This document shows positions 8,850 through 16,359 of a DNA stretch of 64,000 nt, one piece after another. The notes under the pieces are model-generated. The model saw only the letters and a program-made list of their open reading frames with translations. It had not been told where the DNA came from and did not search any database. The number at the start of each line of letters is the position of its first letter. Position 1 is the first letter of the stretch. Position numbers and translations under genes: made by a program. The stretch lies in NCBI GenBank assembly GCA_034180455.1, contig JAXFOG010000002.1, positions 62,001-126,000 of the forward strand, given 5' to 3'. Source of the stretch: JAAZPT01 sp034180455 (GTDB lineage: Bacteria > Bacillota > Clostridia > Christensenellales > Aristaeellaceae).

Positions 8850-10133
8850 TTATTTAGCAGCAATGCTTACATTATCAAATGCAATTGCCTTTGGACTTAC
8901 AGAATATGTACGCTTTTCAAGCTCTTTAGAGAGCATCATTTTATCTTGTAGTTTAAAGATGTTTTCTGAAAGAGCGCCACCTGAAACATATGACTCTTTT
9001 CCATCTTGTACTAATTTGGCTAGTCTAAACTCGCCACCAAAATCGCCAGTGGTACTATCCATAAGGAATGATGAGAATGTAAGTATCTCTATATAATCAC
9101 CACTTGTTAGCTCATCATAGGTCTTGTCGCCACCATCTACTACAAATGTACTGATTTGACCTTTATTTTCTAAATTCAAATAATGTGAAAATTGACTGCT
9201 CGTGCGTAAGTTTATTGCTTTTCCATTTTCAAAAAGCGTGTATTTTTCTAGTATCTTGCCTTCATGATCTACTGGCTTTGCATATAAAGAACTTGGTAAT
9301 GCTGGATCAAGAGTTATATTAAGCTTGTTGTTTACAAACTGCTCACCTTGTTTTACCTTACTTATATTCATATATATCATTTTGTCAGTAGCCTGGCTTA
9401 AATAAAAGAATAAAAGTTCTTCTACTGCATCACCACTAAGTAATACTCTTGTATTTTCGAGCTTCTTGCAGTCTAATGCTTGGCTTCTTCCATCTGTTTC
9501 AGCAAGCTGCTTTTTAACTATTGTTTCCAAACGCTCTAAGTCAATGTTAGGTAAATAATAATCATTAAATATCTCAACCAGTTCTTTGCCATAATTATTA
9601 TCGCTAACTATTTCAAAGGTAAATTCGCTAAAAGGATAGCTAATGTCAATACCTTCAGAAGTAACAGTCCTTTTTGTCTGCTCTATTGCAAATAGCTCGC
9701 ATGAATTTATCTTTGACTTATATGGATATTCTTTGAATAAAATATTTTGAATTTTAGAATAATTATTCTTTAAATCTTCTATATTGTTGTATTTTTTAAC
9801 GCTTATAGGCTCTTTATTCTCATTTTTGGGTAGTGGATACCATTTATTTTTTACAAAGCCTGCACTAAATGCTGCTCTTTCAATTTTTTGTTCAAGTTCT
9901 GTGTCACTATCAGAGGGGGAAATGAGTACACTTGCATCGCCTCTGTATTTTACATTTTCTTCAGTGAAATCAACAAATATATTTAAAGCATATTCATGTA
10001 CATCTGTTGCTCTGTTCATATCTAAGCGATCTTTTACAAAGAACAGCTCTGCAGATGAAGACTTGGATTCTGAAATGATCCATGCAGATATATCTTTTTT
10101 GCTGTTTAATATAGTCTTAATTTTATTTAACAT
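8850..10133 (-). CDS. tldE: TldE/PmbA-like metalloprotease subunit
   Basis: 427 aa, PmbA/TldE family. In the heterodimer this subunit lacks metal ligands and shapes the proteolytic chamber, while TldD carries the zinc. No HExxxH is present. The family C-terminal pattern 'GDYIEILTFSSFLMDSTTGDFGGEFRLAKLVQDG' region is clear (about residues 345-380). TAATG overlaps the tldD stop by one base, so the two are translationally coupled. Known roles of TldD/E are processing of peptides such as microcin B17; the substrate here is unknown. Confidence 0.85.
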   Translation of the reverse strand: MLNKIKTILNSKKDISAWIISESKSSSAELFFVKDRLDMNRATDVHEYALNIFVDFTEENVKYRGDASVLISPSDSDTELEQKIERAAFSAGFVKNKWYPLPKNENKEPISVKKYNNIEDLKNNYSKIQNILFKEYPYKSKINSCELFAIEQTKRTVTSEGIDISYPFSEFTFEIVSDNNYGKELVEIFNDYYLPNIDLERLETIVKKQLAETDGRSQALDCKKLENTRVLLSGDAVEELLFFYLSQATDKMIYMNISKVKQGEQFVNNKLNITLDPALPSSLYAKPVDHEGKILEKYTLFENGKAINLRTSSQFSHYLNLENKGQISTFVVDGGDKTYDELTSGDYIEILTFSSFLMDSTTGDFGGEFRLAKLVQDGKESYVSGGALSENIFKLQDKMMLSKELEKRTYSVSPKAIAFDNVSIAAK

Positions 10134-11554
10134 TAGCTTAATTTCCCCCTTGCCTTAATATATGAGCCACCAGTTGAGGTTTTTACCCATTCTTTCCATC
10201 CTTTTCCACAATAGCCAGAGCCGCATAGCTTAAGACCAGGTGAAACTGAGGAAATTGATTCAAGCAGATCTGGCACATAACCAGTAAGATATACAGGGCT
10301 AACTATTTTGCCAGTTAGCTTGCCGTTCTTTATCTCCCTGCCTTTGGAAGCAACACACTGTATACCCCAGTTCTTTGGGTCTTCCATGCCTGAAGAGAAG
10401 CCTTCAAGCAAATATCCGTGCTTTATGGATGCCATCATATCATCAAGGCTGTCTTCGCCCTCTTCAAAGAAGGTATTTGTCATTCTGGTATAAGCTTTGC
10501 GCTTATAGCTTTCTCTTTTTCCATTGCCAGTAGGAGCTACATTTAGCTGGAGTGCAGAGAGTTCATCACACATTCCAGATTTAAGAATTCCTTTTACAAT
10601 AATCCTAGTATCACTTGCCAAATTTCCTTCATCGTCAAATAGATAACTTGATACTTCATTGGCTGCAGATGCTCCATCATGCATGTTTATTAGGTCTGAT
10701 GCCACACGCTTGTTCATATATTCCTGACCCTTTGCACGATGCTTTACAAACATGTCCATTTCTGCGCCATGTCCAAATGCTTCATGCGCTATTAGACCTG
10801 TAAAGTCAGGATCACAAATTATATCGTACTCGCCTGGCACAAGCTTTTCAGCACTCAAAAGCTCTACTGCTCTTTTAGCAGCTTCTTCTGCAAGTGCAGG
10901 AATTTGTTTTGCAAGCTCAAATGAACATAGTCCAGATGTAGCCATAAATTCTTGCTTTACTCCGTTGCTGCTAGAAGCATAAGCAATTCCATAGCCAGTA
11001 GCATATACATAACTCTGATATAAATCTCTATTTTTGGATAGGAATAATTTATTTACTTGTGTAGCCGAAACCGTTAGGGTAAGCTGTACAAGTTCGTTAT
11101 ATTTTGCTTTTATCTTGTCGTGAGCTTCGGTAAAACTTTTTATTATTTCGTTCGCATCTTCCTCACCTGGAAGTATCTCAGCTTCACCAACCTCGAAAAT
11201 TTGAAGCTCGCTATCCTCAGGCTGATTGCTATAATGAAGACCTTTTCCACACTCCAAGAAAGCTTTTCTATCCTCTTTGGCAATTTCATTCATTTTATTA
11301 CAAATTAGATCGACATCAATCTCGTTGAAAGAGTATTCACTAAATCCACAGTCTTGAAAAACTCTTAGCACAAAGCCTCTTTGCGCATCTCTTGATGGAC
11401 CCACTACTGTACCACTTGTACCTACAACATAAGATCCACCACTTACATCGATTCCAAGTATTGATACATAATTATAGTTTTGGCTTAATTTTTCAATGAT
11501 CTCTTTTAGAAGACCCTTGTTATCAAGCAAAAAATTTGAAGTCTTTAATTTCAT
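10133..11554 (-). CDS. tldD: TldD-like zinc metalloprotease subunit
   Basis: 473 aa from the ATG at 11554, chosen because AAAGGAGAGG lies just upstream; an upstream in-frame start at 11593 has no ribosome site. The TldD signature HEAFGH (HExxxH, about residue 250) is present with the downstream region 'GSGYCGKGWKEWVKTSTGGSYIKA' (C-terminal), where the third ligand Cys is expected. It forms the active subunit with the following TldE. Cytosolic, no signal peptide. Confidence 0.88.
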   Translation of the reverse strand: MKLKTSNFLLDNKGLLKEIIEKLSQNYNYVSILGIDVSGGSYVVGTSGTVVGPSRDAQRGFVLRVFQDCGFSEYSFNEIDVDLICNKMNEIAKEDRKAFLECGKGLHYSNQPEDSELQIFEVGEAEILPGEEDANEIIKSFTEAHDKIKAKYNELVQLTLTVSATQVNKLFLSKNRDLYQSYVYATGYGIAYASSSNGVKQEFMATSGLCSFELAKQIPALAEEAAKRAVELLSAEKLVPGEYDIICDPDFTGLIAHEAFGHGAEMDMFVKHRAKGQEYMNKRVASDLINMHDGASAANEVSSYLFDDEGNLASDTRIIVKGILKSGMCDELSALQLNVAPTGNGKRESYKRKAYTRMTNTFFEEGEDSLDDMMASIKHGYLLEGFSSGMEDPKNWGIQCVASKGREIKNGKLTGKIVSPVYLTGYVPDLLESISSVSPGLKLCGSGYCGKGWKEWVKTSTGGSYIKARGKLS

Positions 11555-11657
11555 ATACCTCTCCTTTATTTCAATTAGTCTATTATAACACATATGAATA
11601 ATAATAAAAAGGATACTAACTAATCACAATATATAATAAAAAAATTACTTTAAAAGT

Positions 11658-11698
11658 TTTATCAATAACTATTAAATAGTTGTGATTTTATTGATAAA
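11658..11698 (+). repeat. Nested inverted repeat overlapping a -35 box
   Basis: TTTATCAATA (11658-11667) pairs exactly with TATTGATAAA (11689-11698). Inside lies a second palindrome, AACTATT-A-AATAGTT (11667-11681). The right arm covers the -35 TTGATA of the next promoter, so it probably acts as an operator. Confidence 0.5.
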
Positions 11699-11719
11699 GC
11701 TACTATATCGTAGTATAAT
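11691..11719 (+). promoter_or_regulatory. Distal promoter of the 84-aa gene
   Basis: TTGATA (11691-11696), 17 nt, TATAAT (11714-11719). Confidence 0.65.
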
Positions 11720-11760
11720 TATTGGTAGAGTTAATTAAAAAACGCTTTATAATATAAAAA

Positions 11761-11794
11761 ATTTGTAAAAAATTAGTATAATGATTTTACAAAT
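11761..11794 (+). promoter_or_regulatory. Palindrome enclosing a TATAAT box
   Basis: ATTTGTAAAA (11761-11770) and TTTTACAAAT (11785-11794) are exact complements and enclose TATAAT (11777-11782). No good -35 is seen for this box. It looks like an operator/secondary promoter just upstream of the 84-aa gene, or a leader hairpin. Confidence 0.4.
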
Positions 11795-11836
11795 TATTTA
11801 TATCATTATGGTATTGCAAGAAAGGTGGTATGTATT

Positions 11837-12091
11837 ATGGACCTGCAAACATTTAAATATAAGTTTATTGATTATGATATGACAGCAATAACAGTCAACT
11901 GGTTATTAAATCGCAAGCCATGCGAATTAACACATTTTTTTGATGGCGACTATAAGGACTATAAGTTCAAAAATCTTGAAGAAGCGTTTGAGTTTGAAAT
12001 CGACGGAAAAAAAGTAAAAGACTATATACAAGATGAAAATTTTAACTTTACAATTGACTTAATAGAACCTGATTGGCCAGAAGTACCTTAA
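11837..12091 (+). CDS. Small acidic hypothetical protein
   Basis: 84 aa from the ATG at 11837, with AAAGGTGG 8 nt upstream (an earlier in-frame GTG at 11825 overlaps that ribosome site). Rich in Asp/Glu and aromatics (DYDMTAITVNWLLN, HFFDGDYKDYKF) and ending DLIEPDWPEVP. No family recognised. The size and acidity resemble immunity or antitoxin proteins, but this is only an analogy. It has unusually elaborate upstream palindromes for so small a gene. Confidence 0.55.
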   Translation: MDLQTFKYKFIDYDMTAITVNWLLNRKPCELTHFFDGDYKDYKFKNLEEAFEFEIDGKKVKDYIQDENFNFTIDLIEPDWPEVP

Positions 12092-12491
12092 AAATAACAT
12101 ATACGTACACAGAATAGATAACATTAGGTAGGGATGAAATGCGCTATGGTATGATAGATTTCAATTTGAATAAAGCTGATTATTGAAATAGTTGAATCAT
12201 CAAAGACAAATCAAGTGGCAAGCGAAAAAGCAAAAAACCTTTAGATAAATAAAAAAAGCTTGTAAATAATTACAAGCCCAAACATAAAATGTATTGAGTG
12301 CCTACCCACTCAGTACATATATATAATAACAGTTTCTAGGTATGATGTCAAAGATATAAAATTTTAATAAAAATAAAACTACAATATCCGTTATATTATG
12401 CAGTAAAAGTAAAATTCATATAAATAGAATGGTTCAGAAAACTCAAGTAATATATATTTTATAATGAATAAAAAAATCTAGCCAAAGAAAC
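12092..12491 (+). other. About 400-bp gap with hairpins and no convincing gene
   Basis: It holds a 15-codon ORF (from about 12138) with no detectable relatives by eye, and a hairpin GCTTGTAA/TTACAAGC (about 12258-12279) whose T run lies on the minus strand, i.e. a terminator for a vanished minus-strand gene. A second hairpin, TGAGTG/CACTCA, lies at about 12296-12313. The content suggests decayed DNA. Confidence 0.4.
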
Positions 12492-12709
12492 TTGTGTTTA
12501 GGAGACATCTCATTGGAAAATGCCGCACAAACTGATAGAGGCATGAGTATTTATTTTAACAAGGCGAGCATTGAGAAGATAAATATTAACCACTGTGGAG
12601 TGATGTACTGGAAGATGATGATTATTATAAATGGACGGGAGATATATATCCTATTAAGTGTGAAGATTGTGGAGCAATAAACGAATTTGAAGATTGTGAT
12701 ATAGATTGA
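12492..12709 (+). pseudogene. Frameshifted small gene, immunity-like remnant
   Basis: The frame from about 12468 through 'SLENAAQTDRGMSIYFNKASIEKI' is open to 'GVMYWK' (about 12614). Shifting by one base there gives EDDDYYKWTGD, IYPIKCEDCG and AINEFEDCDID before TGA (12707-12709). Neither half has a plausible complete gene structure. The acidic tail with CxxC...C and the accessory setting resemble small immunity proteins, but no family is recognised. The last 31 bases are part of the 90-bp direct repeat. Confidence 0.4.
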
Positions 12710-12768
12710 TGAAAAGAGCTATAAAAAAAGCGCCTTAGGGTGCTTTTTTGATACTAAAGAGTATCGCC
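12679..12768 (+). repeat. 90-bp direct repeat, copy 1
   Basis: Identical to 14250-14339 at 88 of 90 positions. It spans the last codons of the broken gene plus its terminator hairpin (about 12723-12750, GCGCC/GGGTGC with T run). The two copies bracket the HigB/HigA/ImmA cassette. Confidence 0.9.
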
Positions 12769-12822
12769 GCAGAGCGAGAAAAATGCATATGATAAAATAT
12801 ATTATATAGCAGAATATATTTA

Positions 12823-12860
12823 AAAATACTGATTTTATTTATAAAAATCAGTATTTTTTT
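12823..12860 (+). terminator. Strong hairpin with T run before the toxin promoter
   Basis: AAAATACTGATTTT (12823-12836) / AAAATCAGTATTTT (12844-12857) with T8 on the plus strand. It insulates the higBA cassette from upstream transcription. Confidence 0.75.
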
Positions 12861-12870
12861 ATAAAAAAGC

Positions 12871-12899
12871 TTGTATTATGTTTTATCATCTGATATAAT
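12871..12899 (+). promoter_or_regulatory. Promoter of the higB-higA module
   Basis: TTGTAT (12871-12876), 17 nt, TATAAT (12894-12899), with TG at 12891-12892 (extended -10). Confidence 0.65.
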
Positions 12900-12938
12900 T
12901 AAATTAACCTTAAAGGTACATAAATAAGGGAAATAATA

Positions 12939-13232
12939 ATGGATATTAAGTATAGTAACAACAGAATTGAAAGAGCTTGTACTGATTTTACATATGCAGT
13001 TGTAAAGTATGGAGATAAAAATGCTTCTAGACTAGTTCAAAGAATTAAGGAAATTAAAGCTGCTAGTTCCATTGAATTTATGATTGAGCATCGAATAGGA
13101 AGATGTCACCCTTTAAAAGGGGATAGAAAAAATCAATATGGTTTAGATTTGGTACATCCAGCAAGATTAGTAATTGAAAAGACACAAAATGGATATGTTG
13201 TTTTAGTAATAGAGATAGTAGACTATCATTAG
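12939..13232 (+). CDS. higB: HigB/RelE-superfamily toxin
   Basis: 97 aa, the size of HigB/'killer protein' mRNA interferases that cleave mRNA on the ribosome. The family pattern is visible: basic N-terminus, 'ASRLVQRIKEIKAASSIEF', then 'RCHPLKGDRKNQYGLDLVHPARLVIE', the RelE-fold core seen in HigB proteins acting with HigA antitoxins. It precedes the antitoxin gene by 10 nt, the toxin-first order typical of higBA. Whether it is still toxic cannot be read from sequence. Confidence 0.85.
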   Translation: MDIKYSNNRIERACTDFTYAVVKYGDKNASRLVQRIKEIKAASSIEFMIEHRIGRCHPLKGDRKNQYGLDLVHPARLVIEKTQNGYVVLVIEIVDYH

Positions 13233-13242
13233 GAGGTAATAT

Positions 13243-13662
13243 ATGATATATAGCAAAAATTATGTGGCTGTTCCACCTGGAGAGACCATCAGAGAATTAT
13301 TGGAAGACAAAGAAATGACACAGAAAGAATTCGCTATGAGAATGGATATTTCAGAAAAGCACGCTTCTAACCTTATAAATGGAAAAGTACAACTTACAGC
13401 AAGCATAGCTCAAAAACTTTACTATGTCTTAGGGCCAGATGCTAGTTTCTGGAATAATTTAGAAGCGCAGTATAGGCAAGATTTGGAACTTGTAAAAGAA
13501 GAAAATGAGATTCCAGATGATTTGCAATATGCTCAAAAAATACCCTATGAAGCATTGGTTGAAGCTGGTATGATAGCTGATACGAATAGTAACAAGAAAA
13601 AGGTATATGAATTAAGAAAATTGTTTGCTGTTTCCAACTTGAAAATATTGTTTGAAAAATAG
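13243..13662 (+). CDS. higA: HigA-type antitoxin, HTH part of a broken HigA-ImmA fusion
   Basis: 139 aa. The N-terminal XRE helix-turn-helix (about residues 15-70: 'PGETIRELLEDKEMTQKEFA', 'SEKHASNLINGK') should bind the operator and neutralise HigB. AGGAGG lies just before the ATG. After the HTH the protein continues with the linker of the long HigA-ImmA/IrrE proteins ('KKKVYELRKLFAVSNLKIL') and then stops at TAG (13660-13662). The peptidase half continues downstream in a different frame. The truncated product keeps the full HTH, so antitoxin function is plausible. Confidence 0.75.
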   Translation: MIYSKNYVAVPPGETIRELLEDKEMTQKEFAMRMDISEKHASNLINGKVQLTASIAQKLYYVLGPDASFWNNLEAQYRQDLELVKEENEIPDDLQYAQKIPYEALVEAGMIADTNSNKKKVYELRKLFAVSNLKILFEK

Positions 13663-13700
13663 AAAAATATTAGTAGTATTAATATTTGACCAAAATTTGA

Positions 13701-14249
13701 GCTTTACAAGCTAGAAATATTAATGTTTCCAGTATAAGTGTAAAAAAACTTGTTTCGAGAATAGTAGAAATAAGAAAGCTAACTTTACTTAAACAGGAAG
13801 AATACTTGCCAATGCTTAATTCTATATTTGCAGATTGTGAAATCGCTCTTGTAATTATGCCTAGCATGTCTAATTCGTATTTTTGTGGTGTAACTTTTCC
13901 AATGTTAAATAAGATAGTGATGGTAATAACACCTAGAGGTAAAGAGGCTGATAGATTTTGGTTCACATTATTTCATGAAATAGGTCATGTCGTAAATAGA
14001 CATTATAAAAATAGCAATTATTCTGAAGATAATGAGGCTATATGTGATGAGTTTGCGAGAAATGCATTGATTCCATCAAAAGAATATAATTTGTTTATTT
14101 CAAAAGGACTATTTACATTTAATTCAATCAATTCTTTTGCTGGTTCCATTGATATTGATCCCGGAATCGTGGTAGGAAGACTCATGAAAGATGGATATGT
14201 TGATTATACGTCAGAACTAAGAATGCTGAAAAAGGAAATTATTCTTTAA
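13701..14249 (+). pseudogene. ImmA/IrrE-like metallopeptidase half of the broken HigA fusion
   Basis: Open frame from 13701 (after a TGA) to TAA at 14247-14249. It reads ALQARNINVSSIS, then 'EIRKLTLLKQEEYLPMLNSIFADCEIALVIMPS', the TLRGK-equivalent 'TPRGKEADRFWFTLFHEIGHVVNRH' and 'EAICDEFARNALIP'. HEIGH (about 13977) is the zinc site of ImmA/IrrE peptidases. No ribosome site precedes any in-frame start (the best is TTG 13806). The protein normally continues directly from the HigA HTH; at least one nonsense change and one frameshift lie between 13660 and 13701. Confidence 0.75.
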
Positions 14250-14339
14250 AAACGAATTTGAAGATTGTGATACAGATTGATGAAAAGAGCTATAAAAAAA
14301 GCGCCTTAGGGTGCTTTTTTGATACTAAAGAGTCTCGCC
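14250..14339 (+). repeat. 90-bp direct repeat, copy 2
   Basis: Begins immediately after the ImmA-half stop codon and matches 12679-12768 with two substitutions. Includes the same GCGCC/GGGTGC terminator (about 14294-14321), here serving the cassette. Confidence 0.9.
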
Positions 14340-14420
14340 TATGGGAGAATTTAATAATAGGCAGACAGCGAATAAACTAATGAATTAGGCGAGGTAATAT
14401 AGTAATTTAGGATTGGGAGA

Positions 14421-14443
14421 ACAAAAAAGACACCGAAGTGTCT
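14421..14443 (-). terminator. Terminator of the coiled-coil protein gene
   Basis: AGACAC-TTCG-GTGTCT on the minus strand (14428-14443) followed by T6. The stop codon of the gene is inside the stem. Confidence 0.75.
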
Positions 14444-14783
14444 ATTTATAATAATAATTATATAATTTTTGATAACATTCAAGCAGTCCTTCGGTTGCAT
14501 TTAAATTACTTGTAACAAATCTTAATTGTTGCTCATCTGTATTATTTTTTATTAATTCAAGTTTTTGCCGGCGCAATTCTTCAATTTCTTTTTTTAAATT
14601 TTCTAATTTTTGCTCGGCTTCTTTTATATCGTGTGTAGCACGATATTCAGCAATTTCTTTTTTTTCTCTGATTTTAGAACTAATAAGAATATAAATTATA
14701 ATTAATGGAGAAAGAAGAACTACAATAACAATTCCAATAAACGTAGGGGTTGTAGCCCACGCAAGAGATTGAATAATAGCCAT
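14442..14783 (-). CDS. Membrane-anchored coiled-coil protein, possibly phage-derived
   Basis: 113 aa from the ATG at 14783 (AAAGGTG 8 nt upstream; a GTG at 14792 overlaps it). One N-terminal TM helix (about residues 12-36, 'PTFIGIVIVVLLSPLIIIYILI'-like), then a charged heptad region (about 40-85, 'EAEQKLENLKKEIEELRRQ') likely to form a coiled coil, ending YQKLYNYYYK. No family recognised. Such proteins occur beside prophage remnants, as here (tape-measure fragment next door), but also as orphan genes. It has its own promoter. Confidence 0.65.
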   Translation of the reverse strand: MAIIQSLAWATTPTFIGIVIVVLLSPLIIIYILISSKIREKKEIAEYRATHDIKEAEQKLENLKKEIEELRRQKLELIKNNTDEQQLRFVTSNLNATEGLLECYQKLYNYYYK

Positions 14784-14817
14784 ATAATTCACACCTTTAT
14801 AATATTTCTTTAGTAAT

Positions 14818-14845
14818 ATTATACCACATTAACAGATAAAAACAA
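14818..14845 (-). promoter_or_regulatory. Promoter of the coiled-coil protein gene
   Basis: Minus strand TTGTTT (14840-14845), 16 nt, TATAAT (14818-14823), with a TG two bases before the -10. Confidence 0.6.
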
Positions 14846-14868
14846 TAAAAATTGATAGGAGACAGACA

Positions 14869-15108
14869 ATGGCAGACATAGGGGATCTAATAGTAAGGCT
14901 TAATATGGATGTAGGCGGAGCGAGAAAGTCGCTTACTTCAATAGCACAAGGATTCAAAGGCTTAAATGGAGTAGTTAAGGCTGCTTCACTTGGAATACAG
15001 AATTTTGGAGAGAGGTTAGAGAAATTAGAGACAAGAAAAAACTCACTTCAATCAATAGCAAGCAATTCCCACAAAAAAAGAAACAGCCATCAAATGACTG
15101 TCTTCTAA
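14869..15108 (+). pseudogene. N-terminal fragment of a phage tail tape-measure protein
   Basis: 79 codons starting at an ATG with AGGAG upstream. 'MADIGDLIVRLNMDVGGARKSLTSIAQGFKGLNG' is the classic start of tape-measure proteins, which normally run to 600-2000 aa. After about 62 residues the reading enters Lys/Ser-rich sequence that overlaps the terminator of the opposing tRNA genes and stops. No other structural phage genes lie nearby, so this is a relic, located at the 3' side of tRNA-Glu, a common phage integration position. Confidence 0.6.
15072..15105 (-). terminator. Terminator of the tRNA-Gln/tRNA-Glu transcript
   Basis: Minus strand ACAGTCAT/ATGGCTGT stem (one mismatch) followed by a long T-rich run. 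Confidence 0.65.
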
Positions 15109-15128
15109 TCTTTTAAGCTCATTTAGCT

Positions 15129-15204
15129 TGGTACCTCCAACGGGATTTGAACCCGTGTTTCCGCCTTGAGAGGGCGACGTCCTAGGCCGCTAGACCATGG
15201 AGGC
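15129..15204 (-). tRNA. tRNA-Glu (anticodon CTC)
   Basis: 76 nt with encoded CCA. Acceptor GCCTCCA/TGGAGGT, anticodon loop C-T-CTC-A-A on a CGCC/GGCG stem, T arm GGGTTCAAATCCC. Reads GAG codons. Confidence 0.9.
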
Positions 15205-15207
15205 GTT

Positions 15208-15281
15208 TGGCTGGGGAAATAGGATTCGAACCCATACAATGCGAGTCAGAGTCGCAGGTGCTACCGTTACACAATTCCCCA
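15208..15281 (-). tRNA. tRNA-Gln (anticodon CTG)
   Basis: 74 nt with encoded CCA. Acceptor TGGGGAA/TTCCCCA, anticodon stem TGCGA/TCGCA with loop C-T-CTG-A-C, T arm GGGTTCGAATCC. Reads CAG codons. Three nt upstream of tRNA-Glu, co-transcribed. Confidence 0.9.
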
Positions 15282-15298
15282 AAGCGAATGCAAGATGT

Positions 15299-15327
15299 AT
15301 TTTACATTAATACAATTGCATTGTCAA
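15299..15327 (-). promoter_or_regulatory. tRNA operon promoter
   Basis: Minus strand TTGACA (15322-15327), 17 nt, TAAAAT (15299-15304), about 18 nt upstream of the tRNA-Gln 5' end. Confidence 0.75.
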
Positions 15328-15398
15328 GTATAAAAATTATATATATAACTTGAAAATTACTTTTTAAAATGTTAATATTATCTAGAGAAGAGACAACT

Positions 15399-16271
15399 CT
15401 AATAATAAGAATTCTGGGCTTCTTGGCGATTTCCAGACATACCTTGCACAGAAAAGTTTTTATCTATGCATATTCCAGGATATAGATTCATTGTCTTTAT
15501 AGCTCTGTATCTGCAGTGAGAAGCAAGCTTTCTCTGAGCGAGACTGCGCCTTTGCAAGGTTGTATAAAATGAGGTTACGCCTTGCTCGCGAAGTCTTAAT
15601 ATGCCATTTCTTATTAGCTCTCTTCCTATTCCTTTTTCTCTGTAGGCTGGCTCTACATAAATACCAAGCAACGTAGCAAGATTGTCATTACCATAGAATA
15701 GTGCTTCACCAACGCAGTAATTATTCAGTACCATACCAATTGCCAAATAATTCTTGCTGCTTCTGCATTTTTTTAGAGTTTCAAGAGAAATGGGGTGTAA
15801 TAGATACTCGTTGTATCTATTTACTATCATTGTGAGATCTGTATCTGTGTCTGATGGAATGTTCTGTATGCTAAATCCGTAGTATGAAAGATTATACTTC
15901 ATATTTAATGGAGTATTTATCTGAATAATTTCATCTCTGTCGTTGTTTTGAAGACCAGCATATGTATAAAATTGCAAGCTTTCTACATCGTCAGGATTCA
16001 CCTTTGTATATATGCGGGCATTATACATAGGATATGCTGTAGTACATAGCTGGTAAGCTCTAGCCATAATTGATCCAAAAAGCTTTGCCCTTACGCTATC
16101 TTCAGCATTTATGGTAAAATATATATTAAGTGGGTAGCTTGCAGAAAATTTTGGATTTAGGCTTACGGTTAGTAGGGCCTTGCCAATTGCTTTGTCGCTC
16201 TCATCAAGAGCGTAAAAAATATTTTCCTTGCTAACTCCGTTTTCATCAACATTGGGATTTGCTATTCTCAT
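15399..16271 (-). CDS. Tandem GNAT-family acetyltransferase
   Basis: 290 aa. The C-terminal half has a clear acetyl-CoA site: 'LATLLGIYVEPAYREKGIGRELIRNGI' (about residues 200-226) with the (R/Q)xxGxG/A loop. The N-terminal half ('KAIGKALLTVSLNPKF...') looks like a second, degenerate GNAT fold, a two-domain arrangement known in this superfamily. The acceptor cannot be inferred. It is transcribed convergently with the tRNA-side region and divergently from yitT, and a GAGG motif lies 11 nt before the ATG. Confidence 0.75.
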   Translation of the reverse strand: MRIANPNVDENGVSKENIFYALDESDKAIGKALLTVSLNPKFSASYPLNIYFTINAEDSVRAKLFGSIMARAYQLCTTAYPMYNARIYTKVNPDDVESLQFYTYAGLQNNDRDEIIQINTPLNMKYNLSYYGFSIQNIPSDTDTDLTMIVNRYNEYLLHPISLETLKKCRSSKNYLAIGMVLNNYCVGEALFYGNDNLATLLGIYVEPAYREKGIGRELIRNGILRLREQGVTSFYTTLQRRSLAQRKLASHCRYRAIKTMNLYPGICIDKNFSVQGMSGNRQEAQNSYY

Positions 16272-16359
16272 TTGATAATTACCTCACATCAGTTTAAAGC
16301 TTTTATATCTTACAACATTTTAATAATTATTGCAAGTTTTTAATATTTAAGGAGCGTAT

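Noticed and set aside
12092..12491. Small ORFs (e.g. 15 codons near 12138) and hairpins
   Set aside because: Too short and without upstream signals; hairpins recorded only as gap content.
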